From Shewanella polaris (GTDB lineage: Bacteria; Pseudomonadota; Gammaproteobacteria; Enterobacterales; Shewanellaceae), in assembly GCF_006385555.1 (NCBI RefSeq), contig NZ_CP041036.1, positions 62,001 to 126,000 of the forward strand: a DNA stretch of 64,000 bases. The letters are read 5' to 3'. Each line of letters starts with the position of its first letter. The stretch's first letter is position 1. Shown here in pieces: positions 1 to 8,440 of this stretch. Position numbers and translations under genes: made by a program. The notes beneath the pieces are model-generated. The model made no database searches, was not told where the DNA came from, and saw only the letters and a list, made by a program, of their open reading frames with translations.

Positions 1-1059
1 GGTAAGTCGAGTGATATTCGTACCTCATATGGTGATGATGATTGGGTTGGGATGAGCTTCGATTTGAGTAGTTATGCGGGACGTGATGTGCAGATCAGTG
101 TGGTATACAAAACTGATGAAGCCGTTGGTGATTACGGCATGGCGATCGATAATATTCAATTAACCAACCAAGACACTGCATTTTATAGCGATGGAGCCGA
201 AACTGACGGAATGGCTACCTTGGCTGGTTTTAGCCGCATTCAAGATAGCTTTCCTGGTAAAGCAAGACGCTATATTGTGCAATTACGCAGTCATCAAGGT
301 GTAGATGCGGGGCTGGTTTCTGATAATTACGAACCTGGAGTATTACTGTGGTTAGAAAACCTTAATTATACCGATAACAATGTGTCAGAACATGAAGGTG
401 AAGGTTTGATTGGTGTAATTGATGCTGACCAAAATTTGATTGGTACTCAGTCAACCGATATTCAAATTCGCGATGCTGCATTTAGTTTATACCCTCAAAG
501 TGCTTATTACGGTGACAGTTATTTGGGGGCGGAGTCTCTATTTGATGATAGTACTGACTACAGTGCGCCATTAAAACCACAGGCAGGTATGATATTGCCT
601 GAACTAGGTTTTACCATGCAGGTGACGGAGCAAGCCAGCAACAGTAGTACCGCGACGGTTGAATTTGCCTTGGCTGACAGTAGCATATTACCAACCGTGA
701 CTCTTGATGCTGACATTACGGCTCAAGTTACTGGTGCTGATGTGAACTTTAGTGTGGTTGTCAGTGGCGGCAGTAATTACACTTATGCATGGTCGTTTGG
801 GGAAGCTAATGCAATCAGTACAGATGCTGCACCAAGCTATACATATTCCGCATCAGGTGACTATAACGTCAGTGTATTAGTCACCGATGGTGCGGGTAAT
901 ACGGTGACAGCGACAGAAAGCGTAAGTGTAGTTATTGCGACAACACCAACGTCTACTGAAACCTCTACTGAAACTAATGACGATAGTAGCGGAGGAAGTA
1001 TAGGCTGGTTAAGTGTGCTGATGCTTGGTTTACTCGGCTATTACCGCAAACGGATTTAA
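1..1059 (+). CDS. M6-family (immune inhibitor A-like) secreted metalloprotease, C-terminal part
   Basis: The reading frame is open from base 1, so the start and the HExxH catalytic part lie upstream of the window; about 352 C-terminal residues remain. The visible part resembles the C-terminal region of immune inhibitor A (M6) peptidases, with segments such as EPGVLLWLENLNYTDNNV and GEGLIGVIDADQ. A PKD-like domain follows (roughly the last 130 to 50 residues, with the SFGEA and YTYSASGDYNVSV segments). The end is a Ser/Thr-rich linker, a GG-containing motif, one membrane helix and a basic YRKRI tail, which is a GlyGly-CTERM sorting signal processed by rhombosortase after type II secretion. It is probably exported to the cell surface and degrades extracellular protein. 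A terminator follows directly, so this is the end of a transcription unit. The family call rests on the C-terminal half only. Confidence 0.8.
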   Translation, partial: GKSSDIRTSYGDDDWVGMSFDLSSYAGRDVQISVVYKTDEAVGDYGMAIDNIQLTNQDTAFYSDGAETDGMATLAGFSRIQDSFPGKARRYIVQLRSHQGVDAGLVSDNYEPGVLLWLENLNYTDNNVSEHEGEGLIGVIDADQNLIGTQSTDIQIRDAAFSLYPQSAYYGDSYLGAESLFDDSTDYSAPLKPQAGMILPELGFTMQVTEQASNSSTATVEFALADSSILPTVTLDADITAQVTGADVNFSVVVSGGSNYTYAWSFGEANAISTDAAPSYTYSASGDYNVSVLVTDGAGNTVTATESVSVVIATTPTSTETSTETNDDSSGGSIGWLSVLMLGLLGYYRKRI

Positions 1060-1077
1060 TACCACGGATGTAATAAC

Positions 1078-1107
1078 AAAACGCCCATTAAAGGGCGTTT
1101 TTTTTGT
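1078..1107. terminator. Rho-independent terminator after the M6 protease gene
   Basis: Stem AACGCCC / GGGCGTT with a 5-nt loop followed by eight T residues. It lies 18 bases after the protease stop codon and before the convergent end of ubiC, where the A-run on the other side may let it work in both directions. Confidence 0.85.
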
Positions 1108-1159
1108 TTTAGGTAAACAAGATTTTATTAACGAGATTGGATTAACTTAATACATTAGA

Positions 1160-1735
1160 TTAGGCACTTTTATTAATATACTCGACAGCTGCAGGTAGAA
1201 ATATTTCACTAACAATAAGCTGTGAGTTGTATACATTGAAGTAGCGTCTCCGGCCCCATAAGCTATGATTCACTTGCTGATTTAAGCTGTTGGCTAATGC
1301 CGCCAAACGGCCACAGGTTTCAAATTGGGCTACTTCAATGTTACCAGGAGTTATATCTGGGCTGCTAAATAACAATTCACCCAAAGGTCGAGTGCCAAGG
1401 CCGGTAAAATCGTTATGCTGGGATTGAACGCCTAAAATTGTTTGTGGGATGAGTGTACGGGCAAATACCCACGGAATACCGTCAAGGCACAATAATACTT
1501 CGCGGATCCAAACAGGATCAGTCTGGGTAGGAAATTCATCAGCTAGAGGCGCAAGTAAATGCTCACCTAACACTTTTACTTCAAAGTGTTTACAGTGTGT
1601 CTTGAGGCGCTGGGTTAAACTTCCTGTGGCTAATAACCATTCTTTTAGCGGACTATGGGGCAAAGAATCGATTTTTTGTGGCGAAAACCAATGAATTGAT
1701 TCACCATAAGGAAAGCTAATACTGGTCACGTTCAT
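1160..1735 (-). CDS. ubiC: Chorismate--pyruvate lyase
   Basis: 191 residues. It removes pyruvate from chorismate to give 4-hydroxybenzoate, the first committed step of ubiquinone synthesis, in the cytoplasm. The pattern fits Ubi[12 protein letters not shown] followed by [10 protein letters not shown] in the middle, then [11 protein letters not shown], and the C-terminal [22 protein letters not shown] block that carries conserved Arg and Glu residues of the active site. Length is close to the usual 165-190. The gene stands alone; no ubiA lies next to it as in E. coli. It is divergent from the FliL-like gene. The call is confident. Confidence 0.9.
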   Translation of the reverse strand: MNVTSISFPYGESIHWFSPQKIDSLPHSPLKEWLLATGSLTQRLKTHCKHFEVKVLGEHLLAPLADEFPTQTDPVWIREVLLCLDGIPWVFARTLIPQTILGVQSQHNDFTGLGTRPLGELLFSSPDITPGNIEVAQFETCGRLAALANSLNQQVNHSLWGRRRYFNVYNSQLIVSEIFLPAAVEYINKSA

Positions 1736-1862
1736 CTAAAACTCGTTACAATATATCTCAACGGCAATAGTCTATCATGGCAAAGATGATCAAACACTCC
1801 TAAGGGGGTGAACTACATGGCTTATTTAATTAACGTTCCACATTAACGGAGTTTATCTCACT

Positions 1863-2309
1863 ATGAAAAAATTGGTTTCAACGTTAGTTATGTTGTGCTG
1901 TTTCGCATTTAGTGTTTATGCAGCAGATGAGAAAGTTGAAGAGAAGCAAGTTGCAGATGAAAAAGTTGCAGAAAAACAAGTGACCGAGGATTACGCATAC
2001 TATGGGTTTGAGCCAGACATTGTCACTAATTATATTTCAAACCGCAAAAAGTTAGGTTTTGTTAAGATCAGTATTGAATTGATGGTAAAAAATCCCGATG
2101 ATTTGGTTATCTTAGAACACCATGATCCTTTATTACGTTCGGCGATAGTTGAAATATTAGGCAATCAATCTGAAGATAAAGTGAAATCGTTATCTGGGCG
2201 AGAAGAAATTCGCCGTGAATGTTATAAAACGCTCAATCTTCTTATGGAAAAAGAAGTAGGGCGTTCGGTTGTGGTTAACTTATTATTTACTAAGTATTTA
2301 TACGATTAA
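1863..2309 (+). CDS. FliL-like (flagellar basal-body-associated) family protein
   Basis: 148 residues. An N-terminal signal peptide (MKKLVSTLVMLCCFAFSVYA) is followed by an imperfect repeat of charged units (DEKVEEKQVADEKVAEKQV), then a FliL-like domain with YYGFEPDIVTNYI, a beta-rich KLGFVKISIELMVKN stretch and a C-terminal helix-rich end (EEIRRECYKTLNLLMEKE). FliL proteins bind the stator units near the MS ring. This one is outside a flagellar operon and has a cleavable-looking signal instead of a plain anchor, so its role may differ. It starts at the ATG after an ACGGAG ribosome site and overlaps the next start (TAATG), indicating cotranscription with rlmF. Confidence 0.7.
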   Translation: MKKLVSTLVMLCCFAFSVYAADEKVEEKQVADEKVAEKQVTEDYAYYGFEPDIVTNYISNRKKLGFVKISIELMVKNPDDLVILEHHDPLLRSAIVEILGNQSEDKVKSLSGREEIRRECYKTLNLLMEKEVGRSVVVNLLFTKYLYD

Positions 2310-3364
2310 TGACCCGTTCAACCACCAAGCCTAGGCGAGCAAAGCATAACGTCACTAAGCGCTTGCCAAATAAATCGGCAGCCGTAAAACCTGTACTATC
2401 AAAAGCATTACATCCACGTAATGCTCATCAACAAGGTTATGACTTTGCTGCCCTCATCAGCACAATGCCTGTACTCGCGACTTTTGTACGGCCAAACCCT
2501 TATGGTAATCCATCGATTGATTTTGCTGATCCTAAAGCAGTAAAAAGCCTCAATGCGGCATTATTGTTGAGTGAGTATCATATTCGTGATTGGGATATTC
2601 CTGAAGGGTATCTATGCCCACCAGTGCCAGGGCGAGTAGACTATATACATTACATTGCTGATTTGTTGGCTGTAAAAGGTAAAGTGATTAAAGGGGCAAG
2701 TATTCGTGGATTAGATATTGGTACCGGTGCCAATGGTATTTATCCGTTGTTGGGTATCCAAACCTACGGTTGGCAGTTTGTTGCGTCAGATATTGACCCT
2801 ATATCGATAGATAATGTAGCCAAAATTGCGCAGAACAATCCTAATATTGCGACTAAATTGCAGCTAAGACTACAGCATCAACCAGAACATATTTTTAAGG
2901 GAATCATTGCGCCAGATGAACGATTTGATGTCACTTTGTGTAATCCACCATTTCATCGCTCACTCGCTGAAGCATCTATGGGCTCATTGCGAAAAACCAA
3001 TAACTTAGCTAAAAGTCAGCAACAAAAACATGGTCAGCAATCGAAAAAGTTGATAGCGGGTAAAACTCAACCGACACTTAATTTTGGTGGTCAAAAAGCG
3101 GAGTTATGGTGTGAAGGTGGCGAGCAACAATTTTTGGCTAACATGATCACGCAAAGCCATGAGTATGCAAACCAAGTGTTATGGTTCACCTCATTAATAT
3201 CAAAGTCAGAAAACCTCAAACCTTGTTATCAATTACTTAAACAGGTGAACGCAGTTGAGGTGAAAACCATTGAGATGACTCAAGGAAATAAAGTGACCCG
3301 CATTTTAGCTTGGAGTTTTTTAACCCCAACATTGCGTCAAAAATGGGCCACATTGCGGAGTTAA
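2309..3364 (+). CDS. rlmF: 23S rRNA (adenine-1618-N6)-methyltransferase
   Basis: 351 residues. It adds the N6-methyl group to A1618 of 23S rRNA using S-adenosylmethionine. Seen are the SAM-binding motif I (LDIGTGANGIYPLLG, around residues 135-150) and the N6-adenine methyltransferase catalytic motif NPPFHRS near residue 213, with the RlmF-typical LNAALLLSEYHIRDWDIPEGYLCPP block upstream. A lysine-rich N-terminus (about 30 residues) is usual for RNA-binding members. Its start overlaps the stop of the FliL-like gene, and its tail overlaps the convergent fdhD end by 4 bp. Confidence 0.93.
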   Translation: MTRSTTKPRRAKHNVTKRLPNKSAAVKPVLSKALHPRNAHQQGYDFAALISTMPVLATFVRPNPYGNPSIDFADPKAVKSLNAALLLSEYHIRDWDIPEGYLCPPVPGRVDYIHYIADLLAVKGKVIKGASIRGLDIGTGANGIYPLLGIQTYGWQFVASDIDPISIDNVAKIAQNNPNIATKLQLRLQHQPEHIFKGIIAPDERFDVTLCNPPFHRSLAEASMGSLRKTNNLAKSQQQKHGQQSKKLIAGKTQPTLNFGGQKAELWCEGGEQQFLANMITQSHEYANQVLWFTSLISKSENLKPCYQLLKQVNAVEVKTIEMTQGNKVTRILAWSFLTPTLRQKWATLRS

Positions 3365-4215
3365 TCTTTTTTTACATCAAAAGTGACGGTTTCACTACCG
3401 TGGTATATCAAAAAATGTCGACCTTTAGCACGAGCGATTATCGTTATTCCCATTTTCTGAGCTAAGTCCAAACCCATTTGGGTTACACCACTGCGCGACA
3501 GTAGTACGGGTATTCCCATCTTGGCGACTTTAATGACCATTTCTGATGTAAGTCTACCCGTGGTGTAGAAAATCTTATCATGTCCCGATTGTTGATCTAA
3601 CCACATATCACCTGCTAAGGTATCTACTGCATTGTGACGGCCTACATCTTCAACAAAAGCTAAGATGTTTTCGTCTTGGCATATGCCGCAACCATGGACA
3701 GCTCCTGCATTTTTGTAGGTTTCGTTGTAATCGCTTATGTTACTGAGCAAGGCATAGATGGTTGATTGCTTAAGTGATGGTGTTGGTAAATCAATATCAT
3801 CTAACCCAAGTAAAAAACCTCCGTAAACCGTACCCTGACCACAACCGGATGTGACAGTTTTTTCAGATAGTTGTTGTTCAATATCCTCTGATACCTCTTT
3901 GGTAATTACCGCAGCGGAGCTGACATCCCAATCTACAATAACGGACTCTAATAGGCTTAAATCACTAATAAACCCTTGGTTTTTTAAATAACCAAGAGTC
4001 AGAGACTCTGGTTTTGCACCTAATGTCATTAACGTCACGATAGGGCGCCAATTTAAATACAAGGTTAAGGGACGTTCACAAGCAACGAATTTATCAACTA
4101 CCTGACCTTGCTCGTTTATGGCTTTGACAGGAATGGTAAGTGGTACCTGAGTATTGGTTTTAACAAACTTTATCGCGTTGTGCTGCTTGGCGGTTGCAGA
4201 AACAGATTGAGTCAT
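3361..4215 (-). CDS. fdhD: Formate dehydrogenase accessory sulfurtransferase FdhD
   Basis: 284 residues. FdhD passes sulfur from a cysteine desulfurase to the bis-MGD molybdenum/tungsten cofactor, which is needed for active formate dehydrogenase. The C-terminal half has the family block DVGRHNAVDTLAG and YTTGRLTSEMV. The sulfur-carrying loop, normally Cys-x-x-Cys in E. coli FdhD (Cys121 and Cys124), reads SGCGQGTVYGG here. Only the first Cys (residue 125) is kept and the second position is Gly. It is divergent from the FDH accessory genes starting at 4547, which matches its job. I know of other epsilon- and gammaproteobacterial FdhD proteins with a GCGQG-type loop, so this is probably a subfamily and not a broken gene. 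Confidence 0.92.
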   Translation of the reverse strand: MTQSVSATAKQHNAIKFVKTNTQVPLTIPVKAINEQGQVVDKFVACERPLTLYLNWRPIVTLMTLGAKPESLTLGYLKNQGFISDLSLLESVIVDWDVSSAAVITKEVSEDIEQQLSEKTVTSGCGQGTVYGGFLLGLDDIDLPTPSLKQSTIYALLSNISDYNETYKNAGAVHGCGICQDENILAFVEDVGRHNAVDTLAGDMWLDQQSGHDKIFYTTGRLTSEMVIKVAKMGIPVLLSRSGVTQMGLDLAQKMGITIIARAKGRHFLIYHGSETVTFDVKKD

Positions 4216-4546
4216 AAACAGCTTAGCCTCTAATAGGTATTTATTGATGGTAATAATAGGTGTGTTGAGTTACTTGATCACTTAAATAGCATAGCAATTA
4301 TTATTCCCAAAATTGTAAACTACTTACCTAAGCGTGATCTGACGCAAGTCTTGTTAAACTCAGCGTTTTTGACGTGTATATATGTCCCACCTAGTATTGC
4401 ACTATGGACATATTGTCCTATTCTTAATAGGTGTTTCGGGATCTAGTTCAAAGTTAGTTTTACTTTTTAGTTGGCATCAATTTTGCTGCTATTAACCATT
4501 AGAGTGTATTCCAATACACATATTCATGTCAGAGGTAAGCATCACC
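4216..4546. promoter_or_regulatory. Divergent control region between fdhD and the FDH accessory operon
   Basis: 331 bases without a gene, read outward in both directions. It holds a perfect 7-bp inverted repeat, TATGTCC (4381-4387) and GGACATA (4406-4412), with an 18-nt spacer. It also holds a weak CRP-like half site CGTGATCT near 4333. Neither can be tied to a named regulator by sequence alone. The accessory genes must be expressed with the FDH operons, so a shared anaerobic or CRP-type control is likely, but this is inference. Confidence 0.35.
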
Positions 4547-5014
4547 ATGCAACATACCGACACACTTTGGCCAATGTATGTTTCACTAAAAAAAGTGCAA
4601 ACCCAAGTAGGACGCTGGACTTCAGTCCGTTGGGAGCTTGACCAAATGATTCCAGCAACACAAGAGCAGCCAGAAAATTCGGTTTTAGTTCCATTGGAAT
4701 TATACAAAGATCAACGTGGTAGCTATCGTATTAACCTGGATATGGATAATTCAACGCTTTTTATCGTGTGTGACGAACTGATTGATGGAACATGGGTTCC
4801 GGCAATGGTTTCTGCCGACCAACACGTTAGCGCGGGTTGTCTTGAGTCAGATACTCCAGTACTCAATATTCCAATGCCTAGCGCTATAGCTTGTTGGATC
4901 GAAGCCTTCATCACCCGCCATGGCGAGGTTGAGATTAGCGCCCATCGACGTAAACATGTTAACCGTCGTAAAAATGAAGGCCCGAGCGCAAACCGCACAG
5001 GGAAAATACAATGA
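4547..5014 (+). CDS. DUF3305 domain protein, formate dehydrogenase-associated
   Basis: 155 residues from this start. The start at 4547 is chosen because AGAGGT lies 10 bases before it; an in-frame ATG at 4526 would add seven residues but has no clear ribosome site. The N-terminal VSLKKVQTQVGRWTSVRWEL block is typical of DUF3305 proteins, which occur beside formate dehydrogenase genes in proteobacteria. Biochemical function is not established. No signal peptide or membrane segment is seen, so it is expected to be cytoplasmic. It overlaps the next gene by ATGA, implying translational coupling. Confidence 0.85.
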   Translation: MQHTDTLWPMYVSLKKVQTQVGRWTSVRWELDQMIPATQEQPENSVLVPLELYKDQRGSYRINLDMDNSTLFIVCDELIDGTWVPAMVSADQHVSAGCLESDTPVLNIPMPSAIACWIEAFITRHGEVEISAHRRKHVNRRKNEGPSANRTGKIQ

Positions 5015-5670
5015 ATGATAAATCTGAGGGCCTTCTTAATCGTTGGGAACTTAGGCGTCAACGGGTTGCTGAAGAGGCTGAGCAAGAAGCATTGCTACAG
5101 CAAGCACAAGCACACGCTGATGAAATTAGCACTCCCACAACAGAGTCGACTCAAGACGTTAGTACAATAGACTTAAAGTCTGATGAAGCTTTAGAGTCTG
5201 AACCATTACCCGATCCAAGTACCATAGAAGTCGGCGGCAGCTTTGCTCGTTTTATGGCTAAAAGTGTTGATCCAACGACTAAAGCTGCTGCACTAAGAGC
5301 GTTATGGAAGCAGCCGCAATATGGTCACATTGATGGGCTAATCGAATATGCGCTGGATTATACCAATCAGCCGTTATTATCAGCGGATGTTTCAGCCGAA
5401 CTAGCCAGTAAAGTATTTCGCTATGTTGTTGAAAAAGAACTGCCTGAGCCAGAATTAGAAGCTGACTTAGCGCCAACAGATTTAAGTTCAACGGAGTTAG
5501 CACAAGCTGAGATCGATGAGCAAACCGATTTAGAAGTAGATGAAGAGCTAAACGTGTTAGCTGATGAAAATGAACAACAGATTGTGGCGATATCGCCTGA
5601 AGAACAACCGCTTAGTCAGAATGATGACCTGATAAAGCAAGCTGCCGTCAGTGATGAGGCGAAAGCGTAA
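5011..5670 (+). CDS. DUF3306 domain protein, formate dehydrogenase-associated
   Basis: 219 residues. The N-terminus LLNRWELRRQRVAEEAE and the central FARFMAKSVDPTTKAAALRALWKQPQYGHIDGLIEYALDYT segment mark DUF3306; both flanks are low-complexity and strongly acidic (Glu/Asp/Ala-rich), so only about 60 central residues look folded. It is coupled to the DUF3305 gene by a 4-bp overlap. Its role in FDH maturation is inferred from constant co-occurrence with FDH operons; the molecular activity is unknown. Confidence 0.85.
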   Translation: MNDKSEGLLNRWELRRQRVAEEAEQEALLQQAQAHADEISTPTTESTQDVSTIDLKSDEALESEPLPDPSTIEVGGSFARFMAKSVDPTTKAAALRALWKQPQYGHIDGLIEYALDYTNQPLLSADVSAELASKVFRYVVEKELPEPELEADLAPTDLSSTELAQAEIDEQTDLEVDEELNVLADENEQQIVAISPEEQPLSQNDDLIKQAAVSDEAKA

Positions 5671-5763
5671 TAACGACAGTCACTCATGATGTGACCTAGA
5701 TAAAATCGTTATTTAAAGATTATAGAAAGAGTTATTGTCAATTAATGACGAGCAATAAGCGTG

Positions 5764-5788
5764 AACAGTGAACTGAGCTATCACTGTT
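5764..5788 (+). other. Intercistronic hairpin before the FeS accessory gene
   Basis: Perfect 8-bp arms AACAGTGA and TCACTGTT with a 9-nt loop in the 151-nt gap between the DUF3306 gene and the ferredoxin-like gene. No T-run follows, so it is not a standard terminator. It may stabilise or process the mRNA, or be an operator of an internal promoter. Confidence 0.4.
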
Positions 5789-5821
5789 AATGAGGTATAA
5801 AAACCGAGAATTGGGAACGCA

Positions 5822-7501
5822 ATGAGTATCAGAAAAAACCAGCCACAGCTGAAACAAGCACGACAACAGGTGATGGCAAGTACGCAGATTTTGCAAAATT
5901 TAATACCACCCACTGTCAGCTATACGACCAAGGGACATGTGCTCATTATTGGGCCTGAAGATCTTGCGCGATTAGCGGCAGACAAATTGTCCACTATGGC
6001 AAGCCGAGTCATTTTAGCTAATGAAGCGATCACTAGCCAAGATGAAGCCCACCTTGAAGCTGTGATGAATGCGGCCACTGATGTTGAAAGTTACTACAAC
6101 AAGTTGGCTAGCGTAAAAGGGTTTCTAGGACAATTTCAAGTCAAAATTGAAGGTGAAAATGGCATAGCAGACTTAAGTGTTGTTGCCATTCGTCAAGCGC
6201 ATTTTGATATTGTGCTCGATTTAAGCCATAGCCCATGTATCAACCTCGAAATGCTGCCTCCAGGATATTTTTATGTTGGCCAAGACACAGCGTTACTCGC
6301 TGACGCCATTGCCAATATTCCTGATTTAATTGGTGAGTTTGATAAGCCGCGCTATGTAAGGGTGAACAGTGATATTTGTGCCCATGACAAACATGGTCTA
6401 AGCGGTTGTAACCGTTGTTTAAATTTTTGCCCTGCGGATGCCATTAGCAGCGTAGCGTATAAAATTGAAATCGATCCTTATCTTTGCCATGGTGCAGGTA
6501 GTTGTACAAATGCGTGCCCAACAGGGGCGCTAAGCTACGATTTACCTACCCCAGCATCACTGCATACCTATCTCGAAAAGTTAGTCAGTCGTTATCGCCA
6601 AGAAGCGCAAACCGCTCCAGTTATTTTATTTCATGATAACGAAGCGGGTGCCGAATTGGTTACTGAGCAGTTAAGCGGTGACGTGTTACCTGTTGCAATG
6701 GAAGAAATCACCGTAGCAAGTATTGATCATTGGTTGGCTGCACTGGCTTATGGTGCGCGTGAAATTTTAATCTTACAAACGCCTCAAACTGCACCTACAT
6801 TGCTGCAAATGCTAAAAGGTGAGTCAACATTGGCGAATCGTATTCTTGACCAAATGGGCCAACCACAACGGATACGTCTTATTACCCCGTCAGAGCTAAA
6901 CCAATTAGATAATAATTTAGCCGTTAGCATAGCTTGGCCAGTAATAATGCCAATGACCTTAAATGCTATCGAACCTAATACCAATGTAAAACGCAGTATT
7001 GTATTCCAAGCTATCGATCATCTTAATAGCCAGGCTGCAGCAGTCGATGATGTGTTAACAATGGCTAATATTCCATACGGTATGGTAAGCATAAACAGCG
7101 ACAAGTGCACATTATGTATGTCATGTGTTGCCACTTGTCCAACCCAAGCGTTAATGGATGGCGGTGATACTCCGGCACTTAAGTTTGTTGAGCAAGATTG
7201 TGTTCAATGTGGCTTATGTGAATCTGCCTGTCCTGAAAAAGTGATTAGTTTAGTACCACAAATCAACTTTAATCAATCAGCAAGACAACAAGTCCAAATG
7301 TTAAAGGAAGAGCCTCCATTTGAATGTATTCGATGTGGTAGTGAGTTTGCGACCCAATCAATGATACATAAAATAATTGAGATGGTGGGAACACATAGCG
7401 CGTTTAGCGCCAATATTGAGCGTTTACAAATGTGTGGCGATTGCCGTGTAAAAGACATGTTTGAAGACATCCTTGACGATCCAGAAAAGCAATTGCAATA
7501 A
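5822..7501 (+). CDS. Multi-[4Fe-4S] ferredoxin-like accessory protein of the FDH locus
   Basis: 559 residues, no signal peptide, presumed cytoplasmic. Cysteine motifs come in pairs: around residues 185-240 (CNRCLNFCP and CHGAGSCTNACP) and around 425-475 (CTLCMSCVATCP and CVQCGLCESACP), each a 2[4Fe-4S] ferredoxin-type module. A further CIRCG and CGDC pair near the C-terminus could bind another metal. The middle part (about 250-400) has no Cys motif. The same gene type lies upstream of FDH operons in Shewanella. Its role is not proven: it may deliver electrons or assist FeS or cofactor insertion into FdhA. It is followed after 10 bases by the TorD-like chaperone gene. Confidence 0.85.
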   Translation: MSIRKNQPQLKQARQQVMASTQILQNLIPPTVSYTTKGHVLIIGPEDLARLAADKLSTMASRVILANEAITSQDEAHLEAVMNAATDVESYYNKLASVKGFLGQFQVKIEGENGIADLSVVAIRQAHFDIVLDLSHSPCINLEMLPPGYFYVGQDTALLADAIANIPDLIGEFDKPRYVRVNSDICAHDKHGLSGCNRCLNFCPADAISSVAYKIEIDPYLCHGAGSCTNACPTGALSYDLPTPASLHTYLEKLVSRYRQEAQTAPVILFHDNEAGAELVTEQLSGDVLPVAMEEITVASIDHWLAALAYGAREILILQTPQTAPTLLQMLKGESTLANRILDQMGQPQRIRLITPSELNQLDNNLAVSIAWPVIMPMTLNAIEPNTNVKRSIVFQAIDHLNSQAAAVDDVLTMANIPYGMVSINSDKCTLCMSCVATCPTQALMDGGDTPALKFVEQDCVQCGLCESACPEKVISLVPQINFNQSARQQVQMLKEEPPFECIRCGSEFATQSMIHKIIEMVGTHSAFSANIERLQMCGDCRVKDMFEDILDDPEKQLQ

Positions 7502-7511
7502 GAGATCTGCT

Positions 7512-8177
7512 ATGACAGAAACAGTAAGACAAATAAGTGAGAATGATCAGTTAAGAGCCGATATCTATCAATTATTAGCTGCATTACTCCGCCGTCAACC
7601 TAGTACTGAATTATTAGCTTTTTTAGCTAATTTAGAGGTAGAAGCCCAGGATGGCAATACCATGAGCCATGCATGGATTGCGTTAAAAGAGACCGCCGCA
7701 AACAGTGATACTGATACTTTAGAAGATGAATATTTTGATATATTTTTAGGTGTTGGCAGTGGTCAAATTATGCCTTATGGCAGTTGGTTTATGACCGGTT
7801 CTTTAATGGATAAGCCTTTAGCTGCCTTGCGTAGTGACCTAATGCAACTGGGTTTTGAACGTGAAGATAACGTTAAAGAACCAGAGGATCATGTCGCTGC
7901 CTTATGCGAAGTAATGGGTTGCTTGATTTTAGAGGCGCCAGGTTATCGTCAATTGGCATTTTATCAACGCCATATGGCAAGTTGGATTATACGTTTTTGT
8001 GACAATTTAGCTAAAACGCCAAGTGCCCGTTTTTACCTAAGTGTCGCGCAACTAGCTAAAGCATTTTTTATTGCTGAAGCAGATGAATTTGAACAGCTGA
8101 GTTTAGATATTCCGGTGAATTGTCCAGGCAGTGCTGACTTAGATCCGGTTGAAGACGAGATTGTACAAATTAACTAA
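7512..8177 (+). CDS. TorD/DmsD-family cytoplasmic chaperone for FDH maturation
   Basis: 221 residues from the ATG at 7512; an upstream in-frame ATG at 7461 overlaps the preceding gene by 41 bases and is less likely. The sequence is all-helical and has TorD family features: LEDEYFDIFLGVG, the MPYGSWFMTGSLMDKPLAALRSDL block, and EDHVAALCEVMGCLI. Such chaperones bind the twin-arginine leader of molybdoenzymes and hold them until the cofactor is inserted. The likely clients are FdhA at 8441 and its paralogue at 19183, since no second chaperone gene is present near the second operon. Confidence 0.88.
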   Translation: MTETVRQISENDQLRADIYQLLAALLRRQPSTELLAFLANLEVEAQDGNTMSHAWIALKETAANSDTDTLEDEYFDIFLGVGSGQIMPYGSWFMTGSLMDKPLAALRSDLMQLGFEREDNVKEPEDHVAALCEVMGCLILEAPGYRQLAFYQRHMASWIIRFCDNLAKTPSARFYLSVAQLAKAFFIAEADEFEQLSLDIPVNCPGSADLDPVEDEIVQIN

Positions 8178-8226
8178 ATCGGATGATGGCTTACCAGCCT
8201 CATCTTTTTATCAACAAGGAGACAAT

Positions 8227-8424
8227 ATGAAGAAGCAAGCTTCCGACATGGGTCGTCGCCAAATGCTAAAAGCATTAGCGCTCGGCAGTGCGGCAGGTGC
8301 TGTGGCTAGTGTCAGTGCACCCGCACTTGCCCAAGTCACTAAACCGTCTACAGAAGAGCCTACGGGCAGTAATTATCGCGAAACAGAGCATATTCGTAAC
8401 TACTATGCTTCGTTAACCAAATAA
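8227..8424 (+). CDS. fdhX: FdhX, small twin-arginine formate dehydrogenase protein (copy 1)
   Basis: 65 residues. The start at 8227 follows AAGGAG by a few bases; a longer in-frame ORF upstream overlaps the chaperone gene and is rejected. It has a twin-arginine leader, MGRRQMLKALALGSAAGA, and an Ala-x-Ala cleavage region (PALAQ), then about 27 residues ending YRETEHIRNYYASLTK. The same short protein with the same tail pattern (Y-x-E-T-x-H-I-x-x-Y-Y-x-S-L) precedes the second FdhA at 18967. It is probably a small periplasmic subunit or Tat-exported partner of FDH; the function is not established. Confidence 0.8.
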   Translation: MKKQASDMGRRQMLKALALGSAAGAVASVSAPALAQVTKPSTEEPTGSNYRETEHIRNYYASLTK

Positions 8425-8440
8425 CAGAGGAGAGTGTGTG

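Noticed and set aside
4723..5085. 120-residue ORF opposite the DUF3305 gene
   Set aside because: Antisense shadow of a supported gene.
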